A DNA stretch of 64,000 nt from Clostridium sp. BNL1100 (GTDB lineage: Bacteria; Bacillota; Clostridia; Acetivibrionales; DSM-1351): contig NC_016791.1 of NCBI RefSeq assembly GCF_000244875.1, positions 3,415,001-3,479,000 of the forward strand, in the 5' to 3' direction. Under the pieces are notes generated by a model. That model worked only from the letters and a program-made list of their open reading frames with translations, was not told where the DNA came from and searched no databases. Below are positions 53,915 to 61,898 of the stretch, in pieces. A program made the position numbers and the translations under genes. The stretch's first letter is position 1, and every line of letters begins with the position of its first letter.

Positions 53915-54855
53915 TCGTATACCACACCTTTCTTTTCATACATGAAGTTGAACATCAGGAATATAAATGCAAGCAGGAAAGTTACAATACTGGCTGTAGA
54001 ACCAAGTGCGTAATTGCCGCTTCTGAAACCGGTAGTATATACATAGTAAATCATTGTGGATGTAGAATTGACCGGGCCGCCCTTTGTAAGAATCATGGTT
54101 GGTGCATTCATCATTATACCTGCAACCATTTGTGTACAAAAAACAAAGAAGATAGTTGGTGATGTAATAGGTATAACAATCTTGAAAACCTTTCTCCAGT
54201 AGCCACAACCTTCAAGATTGGCTGATTCAATCAATTCATCAGGCACATTACGTACCGCAGCCAACAAGAGCATAAAGTTAAATCCGATATGAATCCATAC
54301 CATTATCACAGATAAAGAAGGCAGTGCCCAGACCTTGTCATTAAGCCAGTCTATGTTGGTTTTGTTTTGCATTACGCCGATAATTTCTAGAAAGTAATTA
54401 ACCAAACCTATTTTACGGTGCAATAATTGCTGGAAAATATAACAGGAGGCAGATACTGATACCGCCATAGGCAATGCAAACAAGGTTTGATAAATATTTG
54501 AAAATAGCTTTCTTTTGTTGGCAATCAATGCAAGAGTAAATGGTAAAATAACTGCTAGTGGTACATAAATTAAGGTAAATTCAAGCGTTACCCCAATAGC
54601 ATTCATAAACTCCTCACGACTGAAAATACTCAAATAGTTTTTTAAGCCGACAAATCTTACAATCTCACCTTGTTTATTTACAGCAGATAAACTATATAAC
54701 AGCGTTCGAATAAATGGATAATAAGAGAACGCTACCGCAAAAATAAGAATTGGTAATACAAATAAATAAGGTTTCTGAAACTCGACTATTTTTCTACCCA
54801 GCGTTTTTTTGCCCGCTATTTGTCCCCTTTCTTTAAGGGATTTTGAAGTGGACAT
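53911..54855 (-). CDS. CUT1 sugar ABC permease, MalF/UgpA type
   Basis: This 314-residue permease has a cytoplasmic N-terminus and about six helices. The EAA loop is IESANLEGCGYWRKVFKIVIPITS, truncated here as read. It is the first gene of the ten-gene operon transcribed away from the LacI gene. Its promoter region contains the LacI-type palindromes. Confidence 0.92.
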   Translation of the reverse strand: MSTSKSLKERGQIAGKKTLGRKIVEFQKPYLFVLPILIFAVAFSYYPFIRTLLYSLSAVNKQGEIVRFVGLKNYLSIFSREEFMNAIGVTLEFTLIYVPLAVILPFTLALIANKRKLFSNIYQTLFALPMAVSVSASCYIFQQLLHRKIGLVNYFLEIIGVMQNKTNIDWLNDKVWALPSLSVIMVWIHIGFNFMLLLAAVRNVPDELIESANLEGCGYWRKVFKIVIPITSPTIFFVFCTQMVAGIMMNAPTMILTKGGPVNSTSTMIYYVYTTGFRSGNYALGSTASIVTFLLAFIFLMFNFMYEKKGVVYD

Positions 54856-54950
54856 AAATAAACACCTCCCATGTTGTAAAAATTCTTCTATATAACATCA
54901 GCTGTGTTCAGATTCTTCTAAAACAACAGACAATGATATCGAATTAATGA

Positions 54951-54972
54951 AAATTTGGAACATTCCAAATTT
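54951..54972. promoter_or_regulatory. LacI-family operator O1
   Basis: A 22-bp near-perfect palindrome has 10-bp arms, AAATTTGGAA and TTCCAAATTT, around CA. It lies 96 bases upstream of the first permease gene of the polyol operon. The GGAACNTTCC-like core is shared with three more sites in this intergenic region. Confidence 0.8.
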
Positions 54973-55091
54973 AATTTAAAAATACATTTTCTCTCTTTCC
55001 TTCTAATTACTATGCATAATGTATAATTTTTTTAAAAATCAGCTGACTTTATTGAACAATTTGTATATATACTATGTATAACTTTATTATC

Positions 55092-55103
55092 TGGAACGTT
55101 CTA
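55092..55103. promoter_or_regulatory. LacI-family operator O2
   Basis: TGGAACGTTCTA, one mismatch from a perfect palindrome, with the CG centre typical of LacI/CcpA-family sites. Confidence 0.7.
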
Positions 55104-55122
55104 AATTCTGATTATTGCTTTT

Positions 55123-55134
55123 TGGAACGTTCCA
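55123..55134. promoter_or_regulatory. LacI-family operator O3
   Basis: TGGAACGTTCCA, a perfect 12-bp palindrome with CG centre, 31 bases (three helical turns) from O2. Confidence 0.8.
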
Positions 55135-55273
55135 TTCATCTGATGTCTATATATTAGTTCATATCATAATCGAAGTCAATACATTTTGCATAAATTTTTT
55201 GAAAGATTTTTTTATTTTTTGTCGAATTATAACAATAATAATTATGGTATAAATTATAATTGAATCAACAATG

Positions 55274-55302
55274 TTGACATTATTTACTGCAGGTTATATA
55301 AT
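55274..55302 (+). promoter_or_regulatory. Promoter of the lacI-type gene
   Basis: TTGACA, a 17-base spacer and TATAAT form a consensus promoter. A degenerate operator-like site (TTGGAACGGTTTAA, 55308-55321) covers the probable start point, suggesting autoregulation. Confidence 0.75.
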
Positions 55303-55436
55303 TTGAATTGGAACGGTTTAATGGAATTTATCTAAGCACTGTTAAATCAGCTAAGTAAATTTTAACATTGATAAAATATATAATAAAGCCCTCGGAGTTT
55401 CCGAGAACAGACTTACATATATAAGGAGGGATTTGA

Positions 55437-56465
55437 ATGAAGGTTACAATTCTTGACGTTGCACGGGAAGCCAATGTTTCCAAAAGCACAGTTTCGCTTG
55501 TCCTCAATAATTCAAAAGCCGTTAAGCTTGAAACACAATACAAGGTGCGTGAGGCAATAAAGAAGCTAAATTATACACCAAATCTAGCCGCACGTGAACT
55601 GACCACCAGTCGCACACACACTTTGGGGATAGTTTTTTTAACCTCCAATCATTTTAAAAAGGCTTATGCTTTTGATTCTGTCGCTGAAACTCTTTTATAT
55701 GACACCAGCAACGGAATATATACCGGCCTTAAAAATACGGATTATGCACTGCTTACAGAACGGTTTTCATCTGTCAGTAATCCCGATGCACTTCCGTCAT
55801 TGATTATGAACCGAAGAATTGACGGGGTGTTTCTCATAGGAGGTCTGTTTACGTCTGACCTTATTGAACATTTAAGGCAAATTAATCTTCCAACTGTAAT
55901 TATCGGTCTGCAATACAACGGAACGGATTCCATCTTCTCCGAGATGGAACAGGTTGGTTATCTTGCCGGTAAGGAGCTTCTGGAAAAACACCATAAGAGA
56001 ATCCTGTTTTTAAACGGTCCTGCTAACAGCAGTAATTCTCAAAAAAAACTTTCTGGAATACAAAGAGCCTTTTCCGAATACGGTGAAGATCCGAAGGGTC
56101 TATATGTAGTTAATTCAGGTTACACCGGTTTGGACGGTTATAAGTCATTAAAAGAAATTTGGGAATCCGGTTTACGGCCGGATGCTATTTTCGGTGCAAG
56201 CGACGGTATTACTTCCGGCGCTATGAGGTTTTTGTTTGAACAAAAGGTTAATATTCCGGAGGACTTGTCTGTTATCGGGTATGAAAGTTCTATCCTGTCT
56301 GAATATTCACCCGTCAATCTGACTGTTATTGATGCTCATAAGGAGAAAATGGGTGAAGAAGCTTGTCGTGCACTCTTGAAAAGGATTGAAAAGCCCCGTT
56401 CAAATACCGTTTGGTTAGGAATTCCACCAACTCTGTCCCATGGTTCCTCTGTAATTCAACGTTAA
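55437..56465 (+). CDS. LacI-family transcriptional regulator
   Basis: This 342-residue protein has an N-terminal helix-turn-helix (VTILDVAREANVSKSTVSLVLN, residues 2-23). The hinge is YTPNLAARELTTSRT, and a periplasmic-binding-like effector domain follows. Its operators lie in the divergent intergenic region. It is transcribed away from the polyol operon and together with an FAD oxidoreductase 66 bases downstream. The effector is probably the imported polyol or a phosphorylated product (inference). A strong AAGGAGGG precedes the ATG. Confidence 0.94.
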   Translation: MKVTILDVAREANVSKSTVSLVLNNSKAVKLETQYKVREAIKKLNYTPNLAARELTTSRTHTLGIVFLTSNHFKKAYAFDSVAETLLYDTSNGIYTGLKNTDYALLTERFSSVSNPDALPSLIMNRRIDGVFLIGGLFTSDLIEHLRQINLPTVIIGLQYNGTDSIFSEMEQVGYLAGKELLEKHHKRILFLNGPANSSNSQKKLSGIQRAFSEYGEDPKGLYVVNSGYTGLDGYKSLKEIWESGLRPDAIFGASDGITSGAMRFLFEQKVNIPEDLSVIGYESSILSEYSPVNLTVIDAHKEKMGEEACRALLKRIEKPRSNTVWLGIPPTLSHGSSVIQR

Positions 56466-56531
56466 ATTTTACTTACAACATACGCTATAAAAATAATTAT
56501 AATTCCATTCAGAACAAGAGAGGAGATTTTT

Positions 56532-57899
56532 ATGAATATTCAACAGTTAAAATGTGATGTTGCGGTTATCGGAGGTGGACCCGCCGGAATTGCTGCAGCA
56601 CTGGCAGCCGCCAGAAACGGCGCCAAAGTTTTTCTCGCAGATCGCAACGAATATCTCGGAGGTAACATGTCTTCAGGGCTTCCTTTACTGGGTTTTCTTG
56701 ATAAAAACGGGAACCAGGTAACAGGCGGTATTGCACAGGAGATTGTAGATAAATTAACATTGCGTGGAGCGTGCCTGGGCCATAACCCTTGCCCACTGCA
56801 TAATTCAGTTACAATCATTGACTCTGAAATGATGAAGGTTCTCGCCTTTGAGATATGCAGAGAAGCGGGAATTCAGGTTTTACTACACTGTGAGGTCATT
56901 GATGTTAATGTTGAAAACGGCCGAATAGACCGGGTGTATCTCATGGGTAAAGGCACACGCTATGATATTGAAGCTTCCGTTTTTATAGATGCTACAGGCG
57001 ACGGCGATGTTGCATATCTTTCAGGTGCTACATTTGAAAAGGGTCAACAGGAAACAGGGATTTTACAACCCCCTTCCCTCCTTTTTACACTTAGTAATTT
57101 TAATGAAGAAAAGTTCTGGAGTTTCTTAGAAGAGCATCCTGAGGATTTGATTCCCGCCGAAAGCATGAATGTTTCCAACGGATATGATGTACAATTTTTT
57201 AGAAGCCACCCGGGCTATGTATTCCTTGGACTGCGAAATACATTAACACGAATGAGTGAACAAAATTTAAATCCATTCAAAAGAGATACTCTCATATACA
57301 TTAAAACCCCGCATCCGGGTCAGATTTGCATTAACGCCACACGGATTTTAAACTTTGACGGAACTGATCTCAAGGATTTAACACGGGGCGGCGAAGAAGG
57401 TATGCAGCAAATCGTAAATATAACTGAGTTTCTTAGAAAATATATACCGGGCTTTGAGGACACCTATGTTTCTTACATTAACAGTTCAATAGGTATTCGT
57501 GAAACCCGCCGTTTTTCCGGCATTAAGAGACTTACTATAGACAATGTGACAAATGGTGTTATTCCTGAGGACAGCATTGCCCTTGGTTCCTACAAAGTAG
57601 ACATTCATAACGGTCTGAATAGTTCTACTGATCTCATTGACCTTGAAGGGCCTTATGGAATACCCCTGGGTTGCCTAATCAGCAGTGATGTGAACAATCT
57701 GGTACTAAGCGGCAGATGTATTTCCATGGATGCACCTTCATTAGCCAGTGCCCGTGTTATGACAACTTGTATGGCAATTGGACAAGCTACCGGAGTATGC
57801 GCTTCTCTTTCTACTAAAAAGAATATTCTCCCTTCTTCAGTTAACAGCGCAGAAGTCAGAGAAATATTGCTAAAAGAAAAAGCAATTCTTAGTATTTAA
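56532..57899 (+). CDS. FAD-dependent oxidoreductase (FAD_oxidored family)
   Basis: This 455-residue flavoprotein has the dinucleotide-binding motif CDVAVIGGGPAGIAAALAAAR (residues ~9-29), RNEYLGGNMSSGLPLLGF, the second conserved region FIDATGDGDVAYLSGA (~157) and a C-terminal LVLSGRCISMDAPSLASARV (~400). It has no signal peptide. Members of this family are often found in carbohydrate gene clusters and named by context only. Here it shares the LacI transcript and may oxidise a polyol or sugar derivative of the same pathway (inference). Confidence 0.88.
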   Translation: MNIQQLKCDVAVIGGGPAGIAAALAAARNGAKVFLADRNEYLGGNMSSGLPLLGFLDKNGNQVTGGIAQEIVDKLTLRGACLGHNPCPLHNSVTIIDSEMMKVLAFEICREAGIQVLLHCEVIDVNVENGRIDRVYLMGKGTRYDIEASVFIDATGDGDVAYLSGATFEKGQQETGILQPPSLLFTLSNFNEEKFWSFLEEHPEDLIPAESMNVSNGYDVQFFRSHPGYVFLGLRNTLTRMSEQNLNPFKRDTLIYIKTPHPGQICINATRILNFDGTDLKDLTRGGEEGMQQIVNITEFLRKYIPGFEDTYVSYINSSIGIRETRRFSGIKRLTIDNVTNGVIPEDSIALGSYKVDIHNGLNSSTDLIDLEGPYGIPLGCLISSDVNNLVLSGRCISMDAPSLASARVMTTCMAIGQATGVCASLSTKKNILPSSVNSAEVREILLKEKAILSI

Positions 57900-58115
57900 G
57901 AATAATTACCGTGAATGATTTTGAGATTTGACGGTGTACACCTGTGTCATTCCTATTTATGAAAGCATGCCTTGTTTACATCAGGAAACAGGCCCCTTAA
58001 ATTATATCCGATTAATTTACCACCACAGCATACTTTTGGAACTGTCCATAAAACCAAAGCAGATGCACAAGCTGCTGAAAAAAAGCACAGCCGCTTATAC
58101 TAAATATTAATAAAT
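57900..58115. other. Intergenic region, no supported gene
   Basis: About 215 bases follow the FAD oxidoreductase. Short open frames exist on the plus strand (for example one ending near 58110) but lack ribosome sites and recognisable motifs. A decayed gene cannot be excluded. Confidence 0.3.
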
Positions 58116-58164
58116 AAAATAGGCTTCCCATTGAATAATTATTTAATCATAGGAAGCTATTTTT
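58116..58164 (+). terminator. Terminator after the lacI-FAD unit
   Basis: AATAGgCTTCC pairs with GGAAGCTATT (one bulge) around an AT-rich loop, followed by TTTTATTTTT. Confidence 0.65.
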
Positions 58165-58225
58165 ATTTTTCATAAAATCTTCAATGTACATTCCATTATT
58201 TTCAGTTACAATTGTGCCCAAGGCG

Positions 58226-58251
58226 AAAAACCACACCGGTCAGGTGTGGTT
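58226..58251 (-). terminator. Terminator after the AraC-type gene
   Basis: AACCACACC and GGTGTGGTT form a 9-bp stem with a 5-base loop. On the minus strand a T-run follows. It lies 20 bases beyond the AraC stop. Confidence 0.85.
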
Positions 58252-58270
58252 CCTAATATTTTTTATTTAA

Positions 58271-59110
58271 TTATTTTTCTTTAACCGGAATCCATATTTC
58301 GCTGATATAGCCTTCACTCTTTGTGTCCCCTTCTGTATAAAGCTCTATGTCATATCCGGGTATCAATTCATATTTTGATTGTGGAAGCCATTCACTATAA
58401 ATCCTTTTCCACATATCTTGAATAGCGTCCGGCATTGCTCCTACGCACTTGAATATTGCCCATGTGTAGGAAGGTATTTCAATAGTTATAAAACCTTCGG
58501 GTATCTGCTTTACACACTTTTCCTCACACCCTATACCATATTCATATTCCTTGCAGCCGGGTTCACCGGGCAGACATATTCCAAACATACCACAAACCTT
58601 TTGGTGCAACCCTTCTGCACAATATTCTGCCCAAAACATTGGGATTCCGTTAGTTCTATTTTCCTCTGTGAACTTTCTTGTTTTAGTAACTACCCTGAAT
58701 GAATCCTTTTTTTCAATTTTGTAATCCATAACACTACCACCTTCCAAAACAATTTTTAGTGTGAGACGATTAAATGATTTGAGCTCCGTTCCGTGTTTTT
58801 TTGCTTGGGACGGTAATACTCCGTGGAACCGTTGGAACGCTTTTGTAAAGCTTTCTGGAGTATCATATCCGTACTTAAAAGCAATATCAATAACTTTTGA
58901 ATTGCTGTTTAATAAATCTTGCGCCGCCAGTGACAGCCTTCTGTTTCTCACATATTCACTTACTGTCATACCTGTCAGTAATGAAAATGTTCTCTGAAAA
59001 TGAAAGCTTGAGTAAAAAGCACTTTGTGCAATATCATCACAAACAATATTTTCATTTAAATGTTCTTCTATATAGTCTATAGCGTAATTCAGAGTGCGAA
59101 CCCATTCCAT
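58271..59110 (-). CDS. AraC-family regulator with GyrI-like effector domain
   Basis: This 279-residue protein has N-terminal AraC DNA-binding helices (residues ~8-105: DDIAQSAFYSSFHFQRTFSLLTG and AFKYGYDTPESFTKAFQRFHG). The C-terminal ~155 residues are a GyrI/BmrR-type effector-binding domain (FITIEIPSYTWAIFKC, YELIPGYDIELYTEGD). Such proteins (Rob/TetD-like layout) sense small hydrophobic or cationic compounds. It is monocistronic with its own terminator; its target is not evident, though the ars operon end lies 68 bases upstream of its start on the same strand. Confidence 0.93.
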   Translation of the reverse strand: MEWVRTLNYAIDYIEEHLNENIVCDDIAQSAFYSSFHFQRTFSLLTGMTVSEYVRNRRLSLAAQDLLNSNSKVIDIAFKYGYDTPESFTKAFQRFHGVLPSQAKKHGTELKSFNRLTLKIVLEGGSVMDYKIEKKDSFRVVTKTRKFTEENRTNGIPMFWAEYCAEGLHQKVCGMFGICLPGEPGCKEYEYGIGCEEKCVKQIPEGFITIEIPSYTWAIFKCVGAMPDAIQDMWKRIYSEWLPQSKYELIPGYDIELYTEGDTKSEGYISEIWIPVKEK

Positions 59111-59177
59111 TCAATCACCTCCTTTGCATTATCATTTTACAAAAAGTGGCAGTACAAATTCCTGTCATTTACTGCTT

Positions 59178-59576
59178 CTACTTGTCTAGTGACTTTTTGA
59201 GAGCCATAACTTTTTCTTCTATAATTTTAATCACTTTAATAAATTCTTTATCGTTTTTTCCGGTTGGGTCTTCCAGACCCCAATCTTCTCTGTGTTTGCA
59301 CGGCAAAGACGGACACTGCACGTTGCACCCCATTGTTATCACAATGTCAACGGTTGGTATATCTTGAAGAAGCTTTGATTTTTGTGTTTTCTCCATATCA
59401 ATTCCATAAATCTGTTTCATCAACCGGACAGCATCCTTGTTAATTTGAGGCTTTGTTTCAGTGCCTGCGGAATAACTCTCAAATACATCCGAAGCAAGAT
59501 GTCTGCCTAATGCTTCTGCAATCTGACTACGGCAGGAATTATGAACACATATAAATGCTACTTTAGCTTTACCCAT
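59178..59576 (-). CDS. arsC: Arsenate reductase, thioredoxin-coupled LMW-PTP type
   Basis: This 132-residue protein has a CX5R loop (Cys10 to Arg16 in CVHNSCR). The redox cysteines of ArsC lie in MGCNVQCPSLPCKHREDWGLED, quoted here in part, and DPTGK carries the general acid Asp. It reduces arsenate to arsenite using thioredoxin. It is the last gene of the arsR operon and starts one base after the small thioredoxin gene ends, a direct hint that the latter is its reductant. Confidence 0.92.
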   Translation of the reverse strand: MGKAKVAFICVHNSCRSQIAEALGRHLASDVFESYSAGTETKPQINKDAVRLMKQIYGIDMEKTQKSKLLQDIPTVDIVITMGCNVQCPSLPCKHREDWGLEDPTGKNDKEFIKVIKIIEEKVMALKKSLDK

Positions 59577-59577
59577 T

Positions 59578-59880
59578 TTACTGCTTCCTTACTTTCTCTA
59601 ATATACTAATTACTTCTTCAGTTTTCAAGACTTTACCGTATGAAACAACTTTGCCGTCTACAACCAAGGCAGGTGTTGTCATTACACCATATGCAGCAAT
59701 CTGTGCAAAATCCTTAACGTGCTCAATAGAAGTGTCCATTCCCAGCTTTGACAATGCTTCTTTTGTAGCAGCTTCCAGCTGATTGCATTTTGCACATCCC
59801 GAACCAAGCACCTTTACATATGCATCACCTTTAATGCCTGTTTCACTTAAATCTTCCTTCTTCTTTTTAAAAAATGGCAT
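59578..59880 (-). CDS. Small thioredoxin-like disulfide protein
   Basis: This 100-residue thioredoxin_3-type protein has CxxC Cys29-Ala-Lys-Cys32 in GSGCAKCNQLEAATKEAL and the cis-Pro motif TTPALVVDGKVV. A lysine-rich N-terminus (MPFFKKKKEDL) precedes the fold. Family members are often encoded with UPF0718 permeases and ArsR regulators. It probably reduces ArsC or the permease (inference). Confidence 0.9.
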   Translation of the reverse strand: MPFFKKKKEDLSETGIKGDAYVKVLGSGCAKCNQLEAATKEALSKLGMDTSIEHVKDFAQIAAYGVMTTPALVVDGKVVSYGKVLKTEEVISILEKVRKQ

Positions 59881-59906
59881 AATAAAATCCTCCTGATAAG
59901 TTTATT

Positions 59907-60920
59907 TTATAATAATAAATATTGAAATGCATTAAACAGATATCCAACAATAATAATACCTATCGTACAAATTGCAACAAATAATGCCAAAAGCCTTGGT
60001 TTTAAAGCCTTACGAAGCATAATGACAGATGGTAAACTGAGTGTTGTTACCGCCATCATGAATGACAGAACAGTTCCTAAATTTGCTCCTTTATACAGTA
60101 ACGCTTCTGCAACGGGTATAGTACCAAAAATGTCTGCATACATAGGAACCCCAATTAACGTAGCAAGTACTACACCAAACGGATTATTACTACCCAGAAT
60201 GGTTTCAATCCAGCTTTCAGGAATCCAGTTATGAATTACTGCACCGATTCCTACGCCTATTAATATATATGGAAATACTTTTTTAAAGGTTGCTGCTACT
60301 TGGTCTTTTGCATATGTAATACGTTCTTTTTTTGTTAAATTCGGTGACTCAATATCCATGCCTGAGGCATTTAGTATAATATCCTCTACATACTTATCCA
60401 TATTCATTTTCCCAATAATTGTACCGCCTGCAACTGCAATTATAAGACCAACTATAACATAAACAACAGCTACCTTTGCACCAAAAATGCTCATTAAGAT
60501 TACTAATGAACCAAGGTCTACCATAGGAGAAGAGATTAGAAATGAGAAAGTTAATCCTAGCGGCAATCCTGCACTGGTAAACCCAATAAAAAGCGGAATG
60601 GACGAACAGGAGCAAAAAGGCGTAACAGTTCCTAAAAGTGCCGCTATAGTATTTGCCCCGATTCCACGAAAACGTGTCAATATTTTCTTACTCCGTTCCG
60701 GCGGAAAATAGCTTTGAATATAGGTAATTATAAAAATAAGAAGACATAGTAATATTGTAATTTTTATTACATCGTATATAAAAAACTGAATACTACCTCC
60801 AAGCCTTCCTGACATATCAAGGCCAAAGAATGAAAGTAAATTTTGTGTAAGTATGTTAAGCCATTTCATTCCAAGCACCTGATTCTGCAAAAACAGGCCT
60901 ATTCCTTTGAAAACCTCCAT
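59907..60920 (-). CDS. UPF0718/ArsP-like permease
   Basis: This 337-residue membrane protein has eight to ten helices. Family motifs are GTVTPFCSCSSIPLFIGFTSAGLPLG (~residues 94-119; the C-S-C-S cysteines are typical), VDLGSLVILMS and GVPMYADIFGTIPVAEALL. ArsP, the methylarsenite/organoarsenical exporter, belongs to this family. Since no ArsB or Acr3 is encoded here, this is the probable arsenical exporter of the operon. A GGAG site precedes the ATG. Confidence 0.86.
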   Translation of the reverse strand: MEVFKGIGLFLQNQVLGMKWLNILTQNLLSFFGLDMSGRLGGSIQFFIYDVIKITILLCLLIFIITYIQSYFPPERSKKILTRFRGIGANTIAALLGTVTPFCSCSSIPLFIGFTSAGLPLGLTFSFLISSPMVDLGSLVILMSIFGAKVAVVYVIVGLIIAVAGGTIIGKMNMDKYVEDIILNASGMDIESPNLTKKERITYAKDQVAATFKKVFPYILIGVGIGAVIHNWIPESWIETILGSNNPFGVVLATLIGVPMYADIFGTIPVAEALLYKGANLGTVLSFMMAVTTLSLPSVIMLRKALKPRLLALFVAICTIGIIIVGYLFNAFQYLLL

Positions 60921-60939
60921 ACATATCTCCTTTTCATTA

Positions 60940-60963
60940 ATATATCTATTTTTATCGATATAT
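60940..60963. promoter_or_regulatory. Second ArsR operator, between arsR and the permease
   Basis: ATATATC and GATATAT arms with a 10-base spacer. It shares the ATATC-N10-GATAT pattern of the site at the arsR promoter. Confidence 0.65.
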
Positions 60964-60981
60964 CAATTTTTAATAAAGCCA

Positions 60982-61278
60982 TCACCCGATGGCCGTATAT
61001 ATTTCTGTAATTTTACCAAGCAGTTCTCTAGCATAGGCACTGCCATCTTCGCTTATAGAATAGTGAGTCCATTTTCCTTCTTTTCTTGCATTTACAACAC
61101 CCGAATCACATAATATTTTCATATGATGAGACAAAGTGGACTGACCAATTTTTAAATCCTCCAGCAGTTTGCAAGCGCATTTTTCACCTGTCTGGAGCAA
61201 TTCCAGAATCATAAGGCGATTTTCATCACAAAAGGCCTTAAATACTCTTGCATTTTCTTCGTGTTCACTGATTGACAC
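60982..61278 (-). CDS. arsR: ArsR-family metalloregulatory repressor
   Basis: This 98-residue winged-helix repressor has a DNA-recognition helix IGQSTLSHHMKILCDSGVV. Candidate arsenite ligands are Cys34 and Cys36 in EKCACKLLE (the ELCVCDL position of classical ArsR) and possibly Cys17. Arsenite binding should release it from the ATATC-N10-GATAT operators. It is first gene of the operon with the permease, thioredoxin and arsC. A short AGGTGATAAAGTG leader with a ribosome site precedes the ATG. Confidence 0.93.
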   Translation of the reverse strand: MSISEHEENARVFKAFCDENRLMILELLQTGEKCACKLLEDLKIGQSTLSHHMKILCDSGVVNARKEGKWTHYSISEDGSAYARELLGKITEIYTAIG

Positions 61279-61287
61279 TTTATCACC

Positions 61288-61344
61288 TCATATCTAAAAT
61301 ATTCGATATGAAAATATTATATGAATCAAATCGAAATTTGTCAA
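61288..61344 (-). promoter_or_regulatory. arsR promoter with ArsR operator
   Basis: The minus strand has TTGACA (61339-61344), a 17-base spacer and TATAAT (61316-61321). A dyad with arms TCATATC and GATATGA and a 10-base spacer (61288-61311) covers the start point, so a bound repressor would block initiation. Confidence 0.82.
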
Positions 61345-61574
61345 TGTATAAACCGCTCACCTTTTCCCTTTGTATATCTAAATTAATACTATAATATCTT
61401 TATATTAATGTAAATAATACCCAGTACTTATTTTACAATTTATACCATGTTAACTTGTTTTTTACATATTTTTGTAGTAAAATGTTATATAGTTATTCTT
61501 GGCAGATATGTTAATAAAACCAAATTTTAAATGTATTTATCGTCTATTTTTAAAAGCGTAGGAGGTTAAACTGT
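61345..61574. other. Intergenic region upstream of the RiPP precursor
   Basis: About 230 AT-rich bases lie between the divergent arsR and RiPP promoters. No coding frame or known RNA motif was seen, and no certain promoter for the peptide gene could be fixed. Confidence 0.35.
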
Positions 61575-61757
61575 ATGAAAGATATTCAATTATCAAAAAA
61601 TGAAGTTAAAGAATTATTAAGAAATGGCTACGGCCTTTCTCAGAAAAAAGAAGTTGGTACAACGTCAGGCACTATAGTGGCAATGGTGGATTCGTCGGTA
61701 GTTATTGAACCACAATACCCTCCCATTAGTCCTGTAGTATGTGTAGTAGTAGTTTAG
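61575..61757 (+). CDS. Candidate RiPP precursor peptide
   Basis: This 60-residue peptide starts behind a strong TAGGAGG site. The N-terminal half is helical and charged (LSKNEVKELLRNGYGL), like a leader. The C-terminal half is hydrophobic with Thr29, Thr30, Ser31, Thr33, Ser40, Ser41, Ser52 and one Cys56 in an all-valine setting (PVVCVVVV at the C-terminus). It has no signal peptide or clear Gly-Gly site. A radical SAM gene and a LanM gene follow, so it is probably their substrate: LanM would dehydrate Ser/Thr and could join one to Cys56. It resembles no lantibiotic I know. Whether it is the only precursor is unknown. Confidence 0.65.
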   Translation: MKDIQLSKNEVKELLRNGYGLSQKKEVGTTSGTIVAMVDSSVVIEPQYPPISPVVCVVVV

Positions 61758-61810
61758 AATAAATTTTTAAAAGATGCTTTAAATATCTGCCATTTTTTTA
61801 TAATCCCAAT

Positions 61811-61834
61811 AGAATAAACCTAGGAGTTTATTCT
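61811..61834 (+). other. Stem-loop between precursor and radical SAM genes
   Basis: AGAATAAAC and GTTTATTCT form a 9-bp perfect stem with loop CTAGGA and no T-run. It could partly stop or stabilise the precursor mRNA, the usual way to make more peptide than enzyme. Confidence 0.5.
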
Positions 61835-61898
61835 GTTATCTTATAAATTTTCTATTTTTTTGTAACAAAAAATATTTAATGAAAGTAGGATGTTTTCC

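Noticed and set aside
57928-58110. 60-residue plus-strand frame after the FAD oxidoreductase
   Set aside because: No ribosome site, no recognisable motif, and codon use unlike neighbours; kept only as an intergenic note.
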